Source: Haliclystus octoradiatus
Lineage: Eukaryota > Cnidaria > Staurozoa > Stauromedusae > Haliclystidae
DNA: 64,000 nucleotides
NCBI GenBank assembly: GCA_916610825.1
Contig: OU744450.1
Location: 20,762,814 to 20,826,813 of the forward strand
Direction of reading: 5' to 3'
In this document: positions 45,501 through 60,165 of the stretch, piece after piece
Position numbering within the stretch: position 1 is the first letter of the stretch
How the letters are laid out: the number at the start of each line of letters is the position of its first letter
Translations under genes and position numbers: made by a program
The notes under the pieces: model-generated
What the model saw: only the letters and a program-made list of their open reading frames with translations
Told to the model about the DNA's origin: nothing
The model's database searches: none

Positions 45501-48500
45501 ATAGACAGAGTATCTATAGACTTCATTTCAATCAAAATATTGACATTCAGATATTTTTATTTAACCATTTTCCAATAAATGATTTGGAATCCTTTTAGTA
45601 TTCATTGACAAAGTATCTATAGACTTCATTTCAATCAAAATATTGCCATTTAGATATTCTTATTTAACCATTTTCCAATAAATGATTCGGAACCCTTTTA
45701 GTATTCATAGACAAAGTATCTATAGACTTCATTTCAATCAAAATATTGCCATTCAGATATTCTTATTTAACCATTTTCCAATAACTAATTCGGAATCCCT
45801 TTAGTATTGATAGACAGAGTATCTATAGACTTCATTTCAATCAAAATATTGCCATTCAGATATTCTTATTTAACCATTTTCCAATAACTAATTCGGAATC
45901 CTTTTAGTATTCATAGACAGAGTATCTATAGACTTCATTTCATTCAAAATATTGCCAATCAGATATTCTTATTTAACCATTTTCCAATAAATGATTCGGA
46001 ACCCTTTTAGTATTCATAGACAAAGTATCTATAGACTTCATTTCAATCAAAATATTGCCAGTCAGATATTCTTATTTAAATATTTTCCAATAAATGATTC
46101 GGAATCCTTTTAGTATTCATAGACAAAGTATCTATAGACTTCATCTCAATCAAAATATTGCCATTCAGATATTCTTATTTAACCATTTTCCAATAAATGA
46201 TTCGGAATCCTTGTAGTATTCATAGACAAAGTATCTATAGACTTCATCTCAATCAAAATATTGCCATTCAGATATTCTTATTTAACCATTTTCCAATAAA
46301 TGATTCGGAATCCTTTTAGTATTCATAGACAAAGTATCTATAGACTTCATCTCAATCAAAATATTGCCATTCAGATATTCTTATTTAACCATTTTCCAAT
46401 AAATGATTCGGAATCCTTGTAGTATTCATAGACAGAGTATCTATAGACTTCATTTCAATCAAAATATTGCCATTCAGATATTCTTATTTAACCATTTTCC
46501 AATAAATGATTCGGAATCCTTTTAGTATTCATAGACAAAGTATCTATAGACTTCATCTCAATCAAAATATTGCCATTCAGATATTCTTATTTAACCATTT
46601 TCCAATAACTAATTCGGAATCCTTTCAGTATTGATAGACAGAGTATCTATAGACTTCATTTCAATCAAAATATTGCCATTCAGATATTTTTATTTAACCA
46701 TTTTCCAATAACTAATTCGGAATCCTTTCAGTATTGATAGACAGAGTATCTATAGACTTCATTTCAATCAAAATATTGCCATTCAGATATTTTTATTTAA
46801 CCATTTTCCAATAACTAATTCGGAATCCTTTCAGTATTGATAGACAGAGTATCTATAGACTTCATTTCAATCAAAATATTGCCATTTTCAGATATTCTTA
46901 TTTAACCATTTTCCAAAAACTAATTCGGAATCCTTTTAGTATTGATAGACAGAGTATCTATAGACTTCATTTCAATCAAAATATTGCCATTCAGATATTC
47001 TTATTTAACCATTTTCCAATAACTAATTCGGAATCCTTTTACTATTGATAGACAGAGTATCTATAGACTTCATTTCAATCAAAATATTGACATTCAGATA
47101 TTCTTATTTAACCATTTTCCAATAAATGATTTGGAATCCTTTTAGTATTCATTGACAAAGTATCTATAGACTTCATTTCAATCAAAATATTGCCATTCAG
47201 ATATTCTTATTTAACCATTTTCCAATAAATGATTCGGAACCCTTTTAGTATTCATAGACAAAGTATCTATAGACTTCATTTCAATCAAAATATTGCCATT
47301 CAGATATTCTTATTTAACCATTTTCCAATAACTAATTCGGAATCCCTTTAGTATTGATAGACAGAGTATCTATAGACTTCATTTCAATCAAAATATTGCC
47401 ATTCAGATATTCTTATTTAACCATTTTCCAATAAATGATTCGGAATCCTTTTAGTATTCATAGACAAAGTATCTATAGACTTCATTTCAATCAAAATATT
47501 GCCATTCAGATATTCTTATTTAACCATTTTCCAATAACTAATTCGGAATTCTTTTAGTATTCATAGACAGAGTATCTATAGACTTCATTTCATTCAAAAT
47601 ATTGCCATTCAGAAATTCTTATTTAACCATTTTCCAATAAATGATTCGGAACCCTTTTAGTATTCATAGACAAAGTATCTATAGACTTCATTTCAATCAA
47701 AATATTGCCAGTCAGATATTCTTATTTAAATATTTTCCAATAAATGATTCGTAATCCTTTTAGTATTCATAGACAAAGTATTTATAGACTTCATTTCAAT
47801 CAAAATATTGCCATTCAGATATTCTTATTTAACCATTTTCCAATAAATGATTCGGAATCCTTGTAGTATTCATAGACAGAGTATCTATAGACTTCATTTC
47901 AATCAAAATATTGCCATTCAGATATTCTTATTTAACCATTTTCCAATGAATGATTCGGAACCCTTTTAGTATTCATAGACAAAGTATCTATAGACTGCAT
48001 TTCAATCAAAATATTGCCATTCAGATATTCTTATTTAACCGATTTCCAATAAATGATTCGGAATCCTTTTAGTATTCATAGACAAAGTATCTATAGACTT
48101 CATTTCAATCAAAATATTGCCATTCAGATATTCTTATTTAACCATTTTCCAATAACTAATTCGGAATCCTTTTAGTATTGATAGACAGAGTATCTATAGA
48201 CTTCATTTCAATCAAAATATTGCCATTCAGATATTCTTATTTAACCATTTTCCAATAAATGATTCGGAATCCTTTTAGTATTCATAGACAGAGTATCTAT
48301 AGACTTCATTTCAATCAAAATATTGCCATTCAGATATTCTTATTTAACCATTTTCCAATAAATGATTCGGAATCCTTTTAGTATTCATAGACAAAGTATC
48401 TATAGACTTCATTTCAATCAAAATATTGCCATTCAGATATTCTTATTTAACCATTTTCCAATAAATGATTCGGAATCCTTTTAGTATTCATAGACAGAGT

Positions 48501-51500
48501 ATCTATAGACTTCATTTCAATCAAAATATTGCAATTCAGATATTCTTATTTAACCATTTTCCAATAAATGATTCGGAATCCTTTTAGTATTCATAGACAG
48601 AGTATCTATAGACTTCATTTCATTCAAAATATTGCAATTCAGATATTCTTATTTAACCATTTTCCAATAAATGATTCGGAATCCTTTTAGTATTCATAGA
48701 CAAAGTATCTATAGACTTCATTTCAATCAAAATATTGCCATTCAGATATTCTTATTTAACCATTTTCCAATAAATGATTTGGAATCCTTTTAGTATTCAT
48801 AGACAGAGTATCTATAGACTGCATTTCAATGAAAATATTGCCATTCAGATATTCTTATTTAACCATTTTCCAATAAATGATTCGGAATCCTTTTAGTATT
48901 CATAGACAGAGTATCTATAGACTTCATTTCAATCAAAATATTGCAATTCAGATATTCTTATTTAACCATTTTCCAATAAATGATTCGGAATCCTTTTAGT
49001 ATTCATAGACAAAGTATCTATAGACTTCATTTCAATCAAAATATTGCCATTCAGATATTCTTATTTAACCATTTTCCAAAAACTAATTCGGAATCGTTTC
49101 AGTATTGATAGACAGACTATCTATAGACTTCATTTCAATCAAAATATTGCCATTTTCAGATATTCTTATTTAACCATTTTCCAATAAATGATTCGGAATC
49201 CTTTTAGTATTGATAGACAAAGTATCTATAGACTTCATTTCAATCAAAATATTGCCATTCAGATATTCTTATTTAACCATTTTCCAATAACTAATTCGGA
49301 ATCCTTTTACTATTGATAGACAGAGTATCTATAGACTTCATTTCAATCAAAATATTGCCATTCAGATATTCTTATTTAACCATTTTCCAATAACTAATTC
49401 GGAATCCTTTTACTATTGATAGACAGAGTATCTATAGACTTCACTTCAATCAAAATATTGCCATTCAGATATTCTTATTTAACCATTTTCCAATAAATGA
49501 TTCGGAATCCTTTTAGTATTCATAGACAAAGTATCTATAGACTTCATTTCTATCAAAATATTGCCATTCAGATATTCTTATTTAACCATTTTCCAATAAA
49601 TGATTCGGAACCGTTTTAGTATTCATAGACAAAGTATCTATAGACTTCATTTCAATCAAAATATTGCCATTCAGATATTCTTATTTAACCATTTTCCAAT
49701 AACTAATTCGGAATCCCTTTAGTATTGATAGACAGAGTATCTATAGACTTCATTTCAATCAAAATATTGCCATTCAGATATTCTTATTTAACCATTTTCC
49801 AATAACTAATTCGGAATCCTTTTACTATTGATAGACAGAGTATCTATAGACTTCACTTCAATCAAAATATTGCCATTCAGATATTCTTATTTAACCATTT
49901 TCCAATAAATGATTCGGAATCCTTTTAGTATTCATAGACGAAGTATCTATAGACTTCATTTCAATCAAAATATTGCCATTCAGATATTCTTATTTAACCA
50001 TTTTCCAATAAATGATTCGGAACCCTTTTAGTATTCATAGACAAAGTATCTATAGACTTCATTTCAATCAAAATATTGCCATTCAGATATTCTTATTTAA
50101 CCATTTTCCAATAACTAATTCGGAATCCCTATAGTATTGATAGACAGAGTATCTATAGACTTCATTTCAATCAAAATATTGCCATTCAGATATTCTTATT
50201 TAACCATTTTCCAATAACTAATTCGGAATCCTTTTACTATTGATAGACAGAGTATCTATAGACTTCATTTCAATCAAAATATTGCCATTCAGATATTCTT
50301 ATTTAACCATTTTCCAATAACTAATTCGGAATCCTTTTAGTATTGATAGACAGAGTATCTATAGACTTCATTTCAATCAAAATATTGCCATTCAGATATT
50401 CTTATTTAACCATTTTCCAATAACTAATTCGGAATCCTTTTACTATTGATAGACAGAGTATCTATAGACTTCATTTCAATCAAAATATTGACATTCAGAT
50501 ATTCTTATTTAACCATTTTCCAATAAATGATTCGGAATCCTTTTAGTATTGATAGACAGAGTATCTATAGACTTCATTTCAATCAAAATATTGCCATTCA
50601 GATATTCTTATTTAACCATTTTCCAATAAATGATTCGGAATCCTTTTAGTATTGATAGACAAAGTATCTATAGACTTCATTCAATCAAAATATTGTCATT
50701 CAGATATTCTTATTTAACCATTTTCCAATTAATGATTCGGAATCCTTTTAGTATTCATAGACAGAGTATCTATAGACTTCATTTCAATCAAAATATTGCC
50801 ATTCAGATATTCTTATTTAACCATTTTCCAATAACTAATTCGGAATCCTTTCAGTATTGATAGACAGAGTATCTATAGACTTCATTTCAATCAAAATATT
50901 GCCATTCAGATATTCTTATTTAACCATTTTCCAATAACTAATTCGGAATCCTTTTAGTATTGATAGACAGAGTATCTATAGACTTCATTTCAATCAAAAT
51001 ATTGCCATTCAGATATTCTTATTTAACCATTTTCCAATAACTAATTCGGAATCCTTTTACTATTGATAGACAGAGTATCTATAGACTTCATTTCAATCAA
51101 AATATTGACATTCAGATATTCTTATTTAACCATTTTCCAATAAATGATTCGGAATCCTTTTAGTATTGATAGACAAAGTATCTATAGACTTCATTCAATC
51201 AAAATATTGTCATTCAGATATTCTTATTTAACCATTTTCCAATTAATGATTCGGAATCCTTTTAGTATTCATAGACAGAGTATCTATAGACTTCATTTCA
51301 ATCAAAATATTGCCATTCAGATATTCTTATTTAACCATTTTCCAATAACTAATTCGGAATCCTTTCAGTATTGATAGACAGAGTATCTATAGACTTCATT
51401 TCAATCAAAATATTGCCATTTTCAGATATTCTTATTTAACCATTTTCCAATAAATGATTCGGAATCCTTTTAGTATTGATAGACAGAGTATCTATAGACT

Positions 51501-52821
51501 TCATTTCAATCAAAATATTGCCATTCAGATATTCTTATTTAACCATTTTCCAATAAATGATTCGGAATCCTTTTAGTATTCATAGGCAAAGTATCTATAG
51601 ACTTCATTTCAATCAAAATATTGCCATTCAGATATTCTTATTTAACCATTTTCCAATAAATGATTCGGAATCCTTTTAGTATTGATAGACAGAGTATCTA
51701 TAGACTTCATTTCAATCAAAATATTGCCATTCAGATATTCTTATTTAACCATTTTCCAATAAATGATTCGGAATCCTTTTAGTATTCATAGACAGAGTAT
51801 CTATAGACTTCATTTCAATCAAAATATTGCCATTCAGATATTCTTATTTAACCATTTTCCAATGAATGATTCGGAACCCTTTTAGTATTCATAGACAAAG
51901 TATCTATAGACTGCATTTCAATCAAAATATTGCCATTCAGATATTCTTATTTAACCGATTTCCAATAAATGATTCGGAATCCTTTTAGTATTCATAGACA
52001 AAGTATCTATAGACTTCATTTCAATCAAAATATTGCCATTCAGATATTCTTATTTAACCATTTTCCAATAACTAATTCGGAATCCTTTTAGTATTGATAG
52101 ACAGAGTATCTATAGACTTCATTTCAATCAAAATATTGCCATTCAGATATTCTTATTTAACCATTTTCCAATAAATGATTCGGAATCCTTTTAGTATTCA
52201 TAGACAGAGTATCTATAGACTTCATTTCAATCAAAATATTGCCATTCAGATATTCTTATTTAACCATTTTCCAATAAATGATTCGGAATCCTTTTAGTAT
52301 TCATAGACAGAGTATCTATAGACTTCATTTCAATCAAAATATTGCCATTCAGATATTCTTATTTAACCATTTTCCAATAAATGATTCGGAATCCTTTTAG
52401 TATTCATAGACAGAGTATCTATAGACTTCATTTCAATCAAAATATTGCAATTCAGATATTCTTATTTAACCATTTTCCAATAAATGATTCGGAATCCTTT
52501 TAGTATTCATAGACAGAGTATCTATAGACTTCATTTCAATCAAAATATTGCAATTCAGATATTCTTATTTAACCATTTTCCAATAAATGATTCGGAATCC
52601 TTTTAGTATTCATAGACAAAGTATCTATAGACTTCATTTCAATCAAAATATTGCCATTCAGATATTCTTATTTAACCATTTTCCAATAAATGATTCGGAA
52701 TCCTTTTAGTATTCATAGACAGAGTATCTATAGACTGCATTTCAATGAAAATATTGCCATTCAGATATTCTTATTTAACCATTTTCCAATAAATGATTCG
52801 GAATCCTTTTAGTATTCATAG
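33540..52821 (+). repeat. Higher-order repeats within the satellite (~4.02 and ~7.63 kb periods)
   Basis: Rare variants mark multi-kilobase duplications. TTGCTAGAC occurs with its G at 33540, 37561 and 45191 (spacings 4021 and 7630). GAATCGTTTCAG with GACAGACTATC occurs at 41461, 49091 and 53007 (spacings 7630 and 3916). Neighbouring variants repeat in the same order, so whole blocks of about 38-74 monomers were copied in tandem. Confidence 0.85.
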
Positions 52822-55800
52822 ACAGAGTATCTATAGACTTCATTTCAATCAAAATATTGCAATTCAGATATTCTTATTTAACCATTTTCCAATAAATGAT
52901 TCGGAATCCTTTTAGTATTCATAGACAAAGTATCTATAGACTTCATTTCAATCAAAATATTGCCATTCAGATATTCTTATTTAACCATTTTCCAAAAACT
53001 AATTCGGAATCGTTTCAGTATTGATAGACAGACTATCTATAGACTTCATTTCAATCAAAATATTGCCATTTTCAGATATTCTTATTTAACCATTTTCCAA
53101 TAAATGATTCGGAATCCTTTTAGTATTGATAGACAAAGTATCTATAGACTTCATTTCAATCAAAATATTGCCATTCAGATATTCTTATTTAACCATTTTC
53201 CAATAACTAATTCGGAATCCTTTTACTATTGATAGACAGAGTATCTATAGACTTCATTTCAATCAAAATATTGCCATTCAGATATTCTTATTTAACCATT
53301 TTCCAATAACTAATTCGGAATCCTTTTACTATTGATAGACAGAGTATCTATAGACTTCACTTCAATCAAAATATTGCCATTCAGATATTCTTATTTAACC
53401 ATTTTCCAATAAATGATTCGGAATCCTTTTAGTATTCATAGACAAAGTATCTATAGACTTCATTTCTATCAAAATATTGCCATTCAGATATTCTTATTTA
53501 ACCATTTTCCAATAAATGATTCGGAACCGTTTTAGTATTCATAGACAAAGTATCTATAGACTTCATTTCAATCAAAATATTGCCATTCAGATATTCTTAT
53601 TTAACCATTTTCCAATAACTAATTCGGAATCCCTTTAGTATTGATAGACAGAGTATCTATAGACTTCATTTCAATCAAAATATTGCCATTCAGATATTCT
53701 TATTTAACCATTTTCCAATAACTAATTCGGAATCCTTTTACTATTGATAGACAGAGTATCTATAGACTTCACTTCAATCAAAATATTGCCATTCAGATAT
53801 TCTTATTTAACCATTTTCCAATAAATGATTCGGAATCCTTTTAGTATTCATAGACAAAGTATCTATAGACTTCATTTCAATCAAAATATTGCCATTCAGA
53901 TATTCTTATTTAACCATTTTCCAATAAATGATTCGGAACCCTTTTAGTATTCATAGACAAAGTATCTATAGACTTCATTTCAATCAAAATATTGCCATTC
54001 AGATATTCTTATTTAACCATTTTCCAATAACTAATTCGGAATCCCTATAGTATTGATAGACAGAGTATCTATAGACTTCATTTCAATCAAAATATTGCCA
54101 TTCAGATATTCTTATTTAACCATTTTCCAATAACTAATTCGGAATCCTTTTACTATTGATAGACAGAGTATCTATAGACTTCATTTCAATCAAAATATTG
54201 CCATTCAGATATTCTTATTTAACCATTTTCCAATAACTAATTCGGAATCCTTTTAGTATTGATAGACAGAGTATCTATAGACTTCATTTCAATCAAAATA
54301 TTGCCATTCAGATATTCTTATTTAACCATTTTCCAATAACTAATTCGGAATCCTTTTACTATTGATAGACAGAGTATCTATAGACTTCATTTCAATCAAA
54401 ATATTGACATTCAGATATTCTTATTTAACCATTTTCCAATAAATGATTCGGAATCCTTTTAGTATTGATAGACAGAGTATCTATAGACTTCATTTCAATC
54501 AAAATATTGCCATTCAGATATTCTTATTTAACCATTTTCCAATAAATGATTCGGAATCCTTTTAGTATTGATAGACAAAGTATCTATAGACTTCATTCAA
54601 TCAAAATATTGTCATTCAGATATTCTTATTTAACCATTTTCCAATTAATGATTCGGAATCCTTTTAGTATTCATAGACAGAGTATCTATAGACTTCATTT
54701 CAATCAAAATATTGCCATTCAGATATTCTTATTTAACCATTTTCCAATAACTAATTCGGAATCCTTTCAGTATTGATAGACAGAGTATCTATAGACTTCA
54801 TTTCAATCAAAATATTGCCATTCAGATATTCTTATTTAACCATTTTCCAATAACTAATTCGGAATCCTTTTAGTATTGATAGACAGAGTATCTATAGACT
54901 TCATTTCAATCAAAATATTGCCATTCAGATATTCTTATTTAACCATTTTCCAATAACTAATTCGGAATCCTTTTACTATTGATAGACAGAGTATCTATAG
55001 ACTTCATTTCAATCAAAATATTGACATTCAGATATTCTTATTTAACCATTTTCCAATAAATGATTCGGAATCCTTTTAGTATTGATAGACAAAGTATCTA
55101 TAGACTTCATTCAATCAAAATATTGTCATTCAGATATTCTTATTTAACCATTTTCCAATTAATGATTCGGAATCCTTTTAGTATTCATAGACAGAGTATC
55201 TATAGACTTCATTTCAATCAAAATATTGCCATTCAGATATTCTTATTTAACCATTTTCCAATAACTAATTCGGAATCCTTTCAGTATTGATAGACAGAGT
55301 ATCTATAGACTTCATTTCAATCAAAATATTGCCATTTTCATATATTCTTATTTAACCATTTTCCAATAAATGATTCGGAATCCTTTTAGTATTGATAGAC
55401 AGAGTATCTATAGACTTCATTTCAATCAAAATATTGCCATTCAGATATTCTTATTTAACCATTTTCCAATAAATGATTCGGAATCCTTTTAGTATTCATA
55501 GGCAAAGTATCTATAGACTTCATTTCAATCAAAATATTGCCATTCAGATATTCTTATTTAACCATTTTCCAATAAATGATTCGGAATCCTTTTAGTATTG
55601 ATAGACAGAGTATCTATAGACTTCATTTCAATCAAAATATTGCCATTCAGATATTCTTATTTAACCATTTTCCAATAAATGATTCGGAATCCTTTTAGTA
55701 TTCATAGACAGAGTATCTATAGACTTCATTTCAATCAAAATATTGCCATTCAGATATTCTTATTTAACCATTTTCCAATAAATGATTCGGAATCCTTTTA

Positions 55801-58800
55801 GTATTCATAGACAGAGTATCTATAGACTTCATTTCAATCAAAATATTGCAATTCAGATATTCTTATTTAACCATTTTCCAATAAATGATTCGGAATCCTT
55901 TTAGTATTCATAGACAAAGTATCTATAGACTTCATTTCAATCAAAATATTGCCATTCAGATATTCTTATTTAACCATTTTCCAATAAATGATTCGGAATC
56001 CTTTTAGTATTCATAGACAGAGTATCTATAGACTGCATTTCAATGAAAATATTGCCATTCAGATATTCTTATTTAACCATTTTCCAATAAATGATTCGGA
56101 ATCCTTTTAGTATTCATAGACAGAGTATCTATAGACTTCATTTCAATCAAAATATTGCAATTCAGATATTCTTATTTAACCATTTTCCAATAAATGATTC
56201 GGAATCCTTTTAGTATTCATAGACAAAGTATCTATAGACTTCATTTCAATCAAAATATTGCCATTCAGATATTCTTATTTAACCATTTTCCAAAAACTAA
56301 TTCGGAATCCTTTCAGTATTGATAGACAGAGTATCTATAGACTTCATTTCAATCAAAATATTGCCATTTTCAGATATTCTTATTTAACCATTTTCCAATA
56401 AATGATTCGGAATCCTTTTAGTATTGATAGACAAAGTATCTATAGACTTCATTTCAATCAAAATATTGCCATTCAGATATTCTTATTTAACCATTTTCCA
56501 ATAACTAATTCGGAATCCTTTTACTATTGATAGACAGAGTATCTATAGACTTCATTTCAATCAAAATATTGCCATTCAGATATTCTTATTTAACCATTTT
56601 CCAATAACTAATTCGGAATCCTTTTACTATTGATAGACAGAGTATCTATAGACTTCACTTCAATCAAAATATTGCCATTCAGATATTCTTATTTAACCAT
56701 TTTCCAATAAATGATTCGGAATCCTTTTAGTATTCATAGACAAAGTATCTATAGACTTCATTTCTATCAAAATATTGCCATTCAGATATTCTTATTTAAC
56801 CATTTTCCAATAAATGATTCGGAACCGTTTTAGTATTCATAGACAAAGTATCTATAGACTTCATTTCAATCAAAATATTGCCATTCAGATATTCTTATTT
56901 AACCATTTTCCAATAACTAATTCGGAATCCCTTTAGTATTGATAGACAGAGTATCTATAGACTTCATTTCAATCAAAATATTGCCATTCAGATATTCTTA
57001 TTTAACCATTTTCCAATAACTAATTCGGAATCCTTTTACTATTGATAGACAGAGTATCTATAGACTTCACTTCAATCAAAATATTGCCATTCAGATATTC
57101 TTATTTAACCATTTTCCAATAAATGATTCGGAATCCTTTTAGTATTCATAGACAAAGTATCTATAGACTTCATTTCAATCAAAATATTGCCATTCAGATA
57201 TTCTTATTTAACCATTTTCCAATAAATGATTCGGAATCCTTTTAGTATTCATAGACAGAGTATCTATAGACTGCATTTCAATGAAAATATTGCCATTCAG
57301 ATATTCTTATTTAACCATTTTCCAATAAATGATTCGGAATCCTTTTAGTATTCATAGACAGAGTATCTATAGACTTCATTTCAATCAAAATATTGCAATT
57401 CAGATATTCTTATTTAACCATTTTCCAATAAATGATTCGGAATCCTTTTAGTATTCATAGACAAAGTATCTATAGACTTCATTTCAATCAAAATATTGCC
57501 ATTCAGATATTCTTATTTAACCATTTTCCAAAAACTAATTCGGAATCCTTTCAGTATTGATAGACAGAGTATCTATAGACTTCATTTCAATCAAAATATT
57601 GCCATTTTCAGATATTCTTATTTAACCATTTTCCAATAAATGATTCGGAATCCTTTTAGTATTGATAGACAAAGTATCTATAGACTTCATTTCAATCAAA
57701 ATATTGCCATTCAGATATTCTTATTTAACCATTTTCCAATAACTAATTCGGAATCCTTTTACTATTGATAGACAGAGTATCTATAGACTTCATTTCAATC
57801 AAAATATTGCCATTCAGATATTCTTATTTAACCATTTTCCAATAACTAATTCGGAATCCTTTTACTATTGATAGACAGAGTATCTATAGACTTCACTTCA
57901 ATCAAAATATTGCCATTCAGATATTCTTATTTAACCATTTTCCAATAAATGATTCGGAATCCTTTTAGTATTCATAGACAAAGTATCTATAGACTTCATT
58001 TCTATCAAAATATTGCCATTCAGATATTCTTATTTAACCATTTTCCAATAAATGATTCGGAACCGTTTTAGTATTCATAGACAAAGTATCTATAGACTTC
58101 ATTTCAATCAAAATATTGCCATTCAGATATTCTTATTTAACCATTTTCCAATAACTAATTCGGAATCCCTTTAGTATTGATAGACAGAGTATCTATAGAC
58201 TTCATTTCAATCAAAATATTGCCATTCAGATATTCTTATTTAACCATTTTCCAATAACTAATTCGGAATCCTTTTACTATTGATAGACAGAGTATCTATA
58301 GACTTCACTTCAATCAAAATATTGCCATTCAGATATTCTTATTTAACCATTTTCCAATAAATGATTCGGAATCCTTTTAGTATTCATAGACAAAGTATCT
58401 ATAGACTTCATTTCAATCAAAATATTGCCATTCAGATATTCTTATTTAACCATTTTCCAATAAATGATTCGGAACCCTTTTAGTATTCATAGACAAAGTA
58501 TCTATAGACTTCATTTCAATCAAAATATTGCCATTCAGATATTCTTATTTAACCATTTTCCAATAACTAATTCGGAATCCCTTTAGTATTGATAGACAGA
58601 GTATCTATAGACTTCATTTCAATCAAAATATTGCCATTCAGATATTCTTATTTAACCATTTTCCAATAACTAATTCGGAATCCTTTTACTATTGATAGAC
58701 AGAGTATCTATAGACTTCATTTCAATCAAAATATTGACATTCAGATATTCTTATTTAACCATTTTCCAATAAATGATTCGGAATCCTTTTAGTATTGATA

Positions 58801-59090
58801 GACAAAGTATCTATAGACTTCATTCAATCAAAATATTGTCATTCAGATATTCTTATTTAACCATTTTCCAATTAATGATTCGGAATCCTTTTAGTATTCA
58901 TAGACAGAGTATCTATAGACTTCATTTCAATCAAAATATTGCCATTCAGATATTCTTATTTAACCATTTTCCAATAACTAATTCGGAATCCTTTCAGTAT
59001 TGATAGACAGAGTATCTATAGACTTCATTTCAATCAAAATATTGCCATTCAGATATTCTTATTTAACCATTTTCCAATAAATGATTCGGA
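50521..59090 (+). repeat. Second higher-order repeat block tagged by 102 bp monomers
   Basis: The 102 bp variant followed by CCAATTAATGATTCGG recurs near 50680, 51194, 54596, 55110 and 58823. The pairs are 514 bp apart (five monomers) and repeat at 3916 bp; the last copy is 4227 bp further on and appears singly. This indicates recent block amplification followed by a deletion. Confidence 0.8.
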
Positions 59091-59760
59091 ATCCTTTTAG
59101 TATTCATAGGCAAAGTATCTATAGACTTCACTTCAATCAAAATATTGCCATTCAGATATTCTTATTTAACCATTTTCCAATAACTAATTCGGAATCCTTT
59201 TAGTATTGATAGACAGAGTATCTATAGACTTCATTTCAATCAAAATATTGCCATTCAGATATTCTTATTTAACCATTTTCCAATAAATGATTCGGAATCC
59301 TTTTAGTATTGATAGACTGAGTATCTATAGACTTCATTTCAATCAAAATATTGCCATTCAGATATTCTTATTTAACCATTTTCCAATAACTAATTCGGAA
59401 TCCTTTTACTATTGATAGACAGAGTATCTATAGACTTCATTTCAATCAAAATATTGCCATTCAGATATTCTTATTTAACCATTTTCCAATAAATGATTCG
59501 GAATCCTTTCAGTATTGATAGACAGAGTATCTATAGACTTCATTTCAATCAAAATATTGCCATTCAGATATTCTTATTTAACCATTTTCCAATAAATGAT
59601 TCGGAATCATTTTAGTATTGATAGACAAAGTATCTATAGACTTCATTTCAATCAAAATATTGCGATTCTGATATTCTTATTTAACCATTTTCCAATAAAT
59701 GATTCGGTATCCTTTTAGTATTCATAGACAGAGTATCTATACTTCATTTCAATCAAAATA

Positions 59761-60165
59761 AGGACATTTAAAACTTTCATTATTTTCAAAATGCCTAATT
59801 AGTATAACCCATGCTTTTTTTTTTTTCCGAAAATGGCCATTTTTGGATTTTCTTATTAACCATTTTCCAATAACTAAATCGTACTCCTTTTAGCTTTCAA
59901 AGACAGTTTTCATCATTTTTGAAAATGCCTTTGAAAAAACCCATGCTTATTTGCTGTAAATGGCTATTTTCAGATATTCTTATTTAACCATTTTCCAATA
60001 ACTAATTCGGAATCATTTTAGTTTTTATAGACAGAGGATCTATAGACTTCATTTCAATCAAAATATTGACATTCAAAATTTTCATTATTTTCAAAATTTT
60101 CATCATCATACCTTAGTATGCTTTTTGGGCAAAAAATGGCCAATTTTCAGATTTAATTTTCTTCG
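59761..60165 (+). repeat. Long-form (~175 bp) satellite relatives at the array edge
   Basis: After the last 103 bp unit, related but longer units appear. From 59692 to 59867 the spacing between CCAATAA motifs is 175 bp, because extra sequence (CATTATTTTCAAAATG ... ATGGCCATTTT) sits where the short monomer has only CCATTCAG. The next unit is 128 bp with a different internal loss, and a third long unit starts at 59995. They look like the precursor from which the 103 bp monomer arose by deletion. Confidence 0.75.

Larger units (their letters stand above)
29239..59760 (+). repeat. 103 bp satellite array, ~295 copies
   Basis: About 30.5 kb of head-to-tail copies of one 103 bp monomer, all in the same orientation and not interrupted by any other sequence. 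The monomer is about 27 percent GC and contains GATTCGGAATC (a dyad around a central G), TCTATAGA (palindrome), and two similar 12-mers in tandem (GTATTGATAGAC, GTATCTATAGAC). Some units are 106 bp (CCATTTTCAG in place of CCATTCAG), a few are 102 bp (CTTCATTCAATC). Because 103 is not a multiple of three, short frames of 60-76 codons recur across it; they are not genes. The first unit (29239-29330) and the last few are the most diverged, as expected at array edges. Confidence 0.97.

Noticed and set aside
29515-59003. Repeated 60-76 codon frames across the satellite
   Set aside because: They recur simply because the monomer repeats; 103 is not a multiple of three, so each frame closes within two or three monomers. 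No protein is implied.
29239-59760. Reading the regular array as a CRISPR array
   Set aside because: There are no unique spacers between repeats; the whole 103 bp unit is repeated in an animal genome.
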